The notes beneath the pieces are model-generated. The model was not told the DNA's origin, made no database searches, and saw nothing but the letters and a program-made list of their open reading frames with translations. A stretch of 47,551 nucleotides of DNA from Alphaproteobacteria bacterium. Its GTDB lineage: Bacteria > Pseudomonadota > Alphaproteobacteria > Rhizobiales > Rhizobiaceae. The DNA is taken from assembly GCA_016861165.1 (NCBI GenBank), contig BOKV01000026.1, positions 1 to 47,551 on the forward strand, given 5' to 3'. This document shows, one piece after another, positions 45,495-47,551 of the stretch (within the stretch, counting starts at the first letter, position 1; each line of letters opens with the position of its first letter). The position numbers and the translations under genes are program-made.

Positions 45495-46178
45495 TCAGCC
45501 GACGGCGAACGCCTTCATGTGGAAGCGCAGCTGCTCGGCGCCGTAGCGCCACTGGCGGCCGGCCGGGCAGGCATCGCGCGCCCGGCAGCCGAGCGCGCGG
45601 CAGTCGGGCTCCGCGCCTGAATCAAGATGCGAGCGACACGCGCCAACATCATGCGATGACTCGGAAAATGCCGCGGCCGGGCAGGCCGTCAGGCAGGGTC
45701 TGTCGCGGCAGGCATCGCAGGGATGCGGACCCGCGCCCGGCGGCGCGATCATGATGGCTTCGTCGAACAGCAGCGCCCCGCGCCAGGCATGCCACAACCC
45801 GTATTCGGGATGGATCAGCATGCCGAGCGGCGACGGCCGCAACCCTTCGGCGCGCCGCGCCCATTGCTGGAACGGCCAGTACGGCCGGTCGAAGGGAAAC
45901 ACGGTGGCGGCGCCGAACGTCGCGGCCACGGCACCGATCACCTCCCGCGACCACTCGTCGAGCGGATTGCCACCGGCCTCGCCCCGTCGCTGGTGCCAGT
46001 CGCGGAAATGCGGCCACAGCCTGCCGCCGGCATGACCGACCAGGATGATCGCCCGCGCCCGCTGGCCGGATGGCCCGGCGGGGCGTTCTTCGCCCTCGGC
46101 GAAATCGAAGCCGCCGCGCGCGATCAGTCCCCGGCGGGCAAGCGCCAGCGAGAGGTCTTCCGTCGCCACGGTCGCCAT
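45495..46178 (-). CDS. Cysteine-rich 4Fe-4S ferredoxin-like protein
   Basis: From the ATG at 46178 the protein has 227 residues. The C-terminal third holds eight Cys (154, 157, 162, 166, 181, 193, 198, 204) in the pattern PCDACRDRPCLTACP...CRSHL...DCRALGCRARDACP, enough for one or two [4Fe-4S] clusters and reminiscent of the Fe-S part of epoxyqueuosine reductase-type proteins. The N-terminal part has an alpha/beta pattern (ARAIILVGHAGGRLWPHF). No catalytic identity is clear. Its ATG overlaps by one base a TGA that ends the frame continuing from the MttB-family gene, so the two look translationally linked. Confidence 0.8.
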   Translation of the reverse strand: MATVATEDLSLALARRGLIARGGFDFAEGEERPAGPSGQRARAIILVGHAGGRLWPHFRDWHQRRGEAGGNPLDEWSREVIGAVAATFGAATVFPFDRPYWPFQQWARRAEGLRPSPLGMLIHPEYGLWHAWRGALLFDEAIMIAPPGAGPHPCDACRDRPCLTACPAAAFSESSHDVGACRSHLDSGAEPDCRALGCRARDACPAGRQWRYGAEQLRFHMKAFAVG

Positions 46179-46273
46179 CAGCTTCCCGTCGGCACGTCGA
46201 TGCGCCAGACCCGGCGCAGTATCTCGTTGGCCACGCGGGCGCGGCTGTCGGCCTCGGGCGTGGCCTGCCGCCT
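46179..46273 (-). other. Coding-like in-frame continuation after the MttB-family stop codon
   Basis: After the TGA at 46276-46274 the same frame stays open for 31 more codons and stops at a TGA (46180-46178) overlapping the next ATG. In this frame 29 of 31 third positions are G or C, against about 21 of 33 in the neighbouring frame. The residues (for example ADSRARVANEILRRVWRIDV) look like a normal helix. Confidence 0.5.
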
Positions 46274-47551
46274 TCAGGTGAAGGCGTCGGGCATCGAGTC
46301 CTTCTTGGCCTTGACGAAGGCCTGCAGCGCCTCGTCGATGGCCGGGTCGAGATCGGGCGCCTGGTACTGCTCCAGCCACTGGCGGGCGATGGCGTTGGCG
46401 CGCTGCTCGGTGCGCTTGGCGCCATCCAGCTCCCACTGCTCGAACGAGCCGTTGTCGGCGACGGTCGAAACGTGGAAGGCCGTCTGGAAGTTCTCGCGCG
46501 TGTGCGCGCAGCCGAGATAGTGACTGCCCGGCCCGACCTCGCGGATGGCGTCCATCGCCTGGCCGTTCTCGCTGAGATCGACCGGCCCGGCCATCTTCTG
46601 GTGGGCGGCGAGCTGGTCGCAGTCCATAACGAACTTCTCGTAGGAGGAGACCAGCCCGCCTTCGAGCCAGCCGGCCGCGTGCAGCATGAAGTTGACGCCG
46701 CCGAGCATGGCCGGCCACAGCGTGTTGGCGCTTTCATAGGCCGCCTGCGCGTCCGCCAGCTTGGCCCCGGTCAGCGCCCCGCCGGAACGGAACGGCAGCT
46801 TGTAGCGCCGCGCGAACTGCGCCGCGCCCATCAGCACCTGCGCCGGCTCGGGCGTGCCGAAGGACGGCGCGCCCGTCTGCATCGAGATCGCCGTGGCGAA
46901 GGTGCCGAAGATGACCGGCGCGCCCGGCCGGCACAGCTGCGCGAAGGCAATGGCGCTGGTCGCCTCGCACAGTACCTGGGCGAGCGTGCCGGCGACCGTG
47001 ACCGGGCTCATGGCGCCGCCGACGATGAATGGCGAGATGACCGTCGCCTGGTTGGCCCGCGCATAGACCTTGAGCGCGCCGAGCATGGTAGCGTCCATCA
47101 CCAGCGGCGAATTGCAGTTGATCAGGCTGACGGTCACGCAATTGTTGTCGACGAACTCCTCGCCGAACACGATCTGCGCCATCCTGACCGTGTCCTCGGC
47201 CCGCTCCGGCGCCGTCACCGAGCCCATGAACGGTTTGTCGGAATAGCGCAGATGCGCATAGACCATGTCGAGATGGCGCTTGTTGACCGGCACGTCGACC
47301 GGCTCGCACACCGTGCCGCCGGAATGGTGGATCGCCGGCGCCATGTAGGCGAGCTTCACGAAGTTGCGGAAGTCCTCGATGGTGGCGTAGCGCCGCTTGC
47401 CGTCGAGGTCGCGCACGAAGGGCGGGCCGTAGACCGGCGCGAACACGGTGGCGTCGCCGCCGATCTGCACCGAGCGCTCCGGGTTGCGCGCATGCTGGGT
47501 GAAGACGGAAGGCGCGGTCTTCAGCAGCGACCGGCACAGCCCCTTGGGGAA
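46274..47551 (-). CDS. Trimethylamine methyltransferase (MttB) family protein, 5' end outside the window
   Basis: The frame is open from the right edge (SLLKTAPSVFTQHARNPERS...) to a TGA at 46276-46274, so at least 425 C-terminal residues are present and the start is missing. Motifs TQHARNPERSVQIGGDATVF, VYGPPFVRDLDGKRRYATIEDF, HSGGTVCEPVDVP and AGTLAQVLCEATSAIAFAQL fit the MttB/MtgB superfamily TIM barrel, which moves a methyl group from trimethylamine, glycine betaine or related quaternary amines to a corrinoid protein. No in-frame TAG occurs, so this is a non-pyrrolysine member. In Rhizobiales such genes commonly accompany betaine/homocysteine methyltransferase genes. The stop codon looks early (see the continuation at 46179-46273). 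Confidence 0.88.
   Translation of the reverse strand, partial: FPKGLCRSLLKTAPSVFTQHARNPERSVQIGGDATVFAPVYGPPFVRDLDGKRRYATIEDFRNFVKLAYMAPAIHHSGGTVCEPVDVPVNKRHLDMVYAHLRYSDKPFMGSVTAPERAEDTVRMAQIVFGEEFVDNNCVTVSLINCNSPLVMDATMLGALKVYARANQATVISPFIVGGAMSPVTVAGTLAQVLCEATSAIAFAQLCRPGAPVIFGTFATAISMQTGAPSFGTPEPAQVLMGAAQFARRYKLPFRSGGALTGAKLADAQAAYESANTLWPAMLGGVNFMLHAAGWLEGGLVSSYEKFVMDCDQLAAHQKMAGPVDLSENGQAMDAIREVGPGSHYLGCAHTRENFQTAFHVSTVADNGSFEQWELDGAKRTEQRANAIARQWLEQYQAPDLDPAIDEALQAFVKAKKDSMPDAFT

Noticed and set aside
46274..47551. Pyrrolysine-containing trimethylamine methyltransferase
   Set aside because: No in-frame TAG occurs in the visible part of the gene; the only internal irregularity is a TGA near the end, so it is treated as a non-pyrrolysine MttB-family member.

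Overview
The window is about 47.6 kb of very GC-rich DNA with strongly GC-biased third codon positions. The gene content is that of an alphaproteobacterium, most probably of the order Hyphomicrobiales (Rhizobiales). Pointers are the divK-pleD pair, the DUF3572-dinB pair, an EipB (DUF1849) homologue, a DUF6105 protein, clpS-clpA, a phasin, a degenerate dihydroorotase beside pyrB, and rhizobia-style palindromic intergenic repeats. No rRNA, tRNA, CRISPR array, prophage or insertion sequence was recognised. Genus cannot be given from the sequence alone.

Layout. (1) 0.2-6.6 kb: UPF0173 metallo-hydrolase, ruvX, a DUF6105 membrane protein, a Pro-rich-repeat OmpA-type protein, an exported caspase-like/WD40 protein, and an AidB-like acyl-CoA dehydrogenase. 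(2) 6.8-19 kb: a mostly co-directional housekeeping block: pyrB, inactive pyrC-like gene, plsY, dprA, then topA, rnr, DUF983, NUDIX, MFS transporter, rpmG (L33). (3) 19.3-31.2 kb: pleD/divK (c-di-GMP and cell-cycle signalling), DUF3572/dinB, eipB, a glycerophosphodiesterase, a FemAB-like acyltransferase with an SRPBCC protein, a HIT protein, an acidic unknown, clpA/clpS and a phasin. (4) 31.4-38.1 kb: an M20 metallopeptidase/deacylase followed by a complete dipeptide-type ABC importer whose two ATPases are fused. (5) 38.3-47.5 kb: a C1-flavoured block: formate dehydrogenase alpha and fused NuoEF-like beta subunits (separated by DUF2267 and LysE genes), a betaine/homocysteine S-methyltransferase, a small Fe-S protein and an MttB-family methyltransferase that runs off the right edge.

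How the parts work together. The last block can be read as demethylation of quaternary amines (MttB family), methyl transfer to homocysteine, and oxidation of formate to CO2 with NADH production; this is inference from family identities. Regulatory signals are clearest at three promoters. The phasin promoter has a TGCAGTGCA box between its -35 and -10 and a second box 30 bp away (PhaR-like). The homocysteine methyltransferase gene has a perfect AT-rich 8+6+8 palindrome 24 bp before its start (SahR/ArsR-like). pyrB has a good -35/-10 pair that would leave almost no leader.

Most notable oddities: the MttB reading frame has a TGA stop, yet the same frame continues with coding-like base composition for 31 codons to a TGATG stop/start junction with the next gene; the exported caspase-WD40/OmpA neighbourhood; and a 124-bp nested palindromic element inside the peptide-transport operon.
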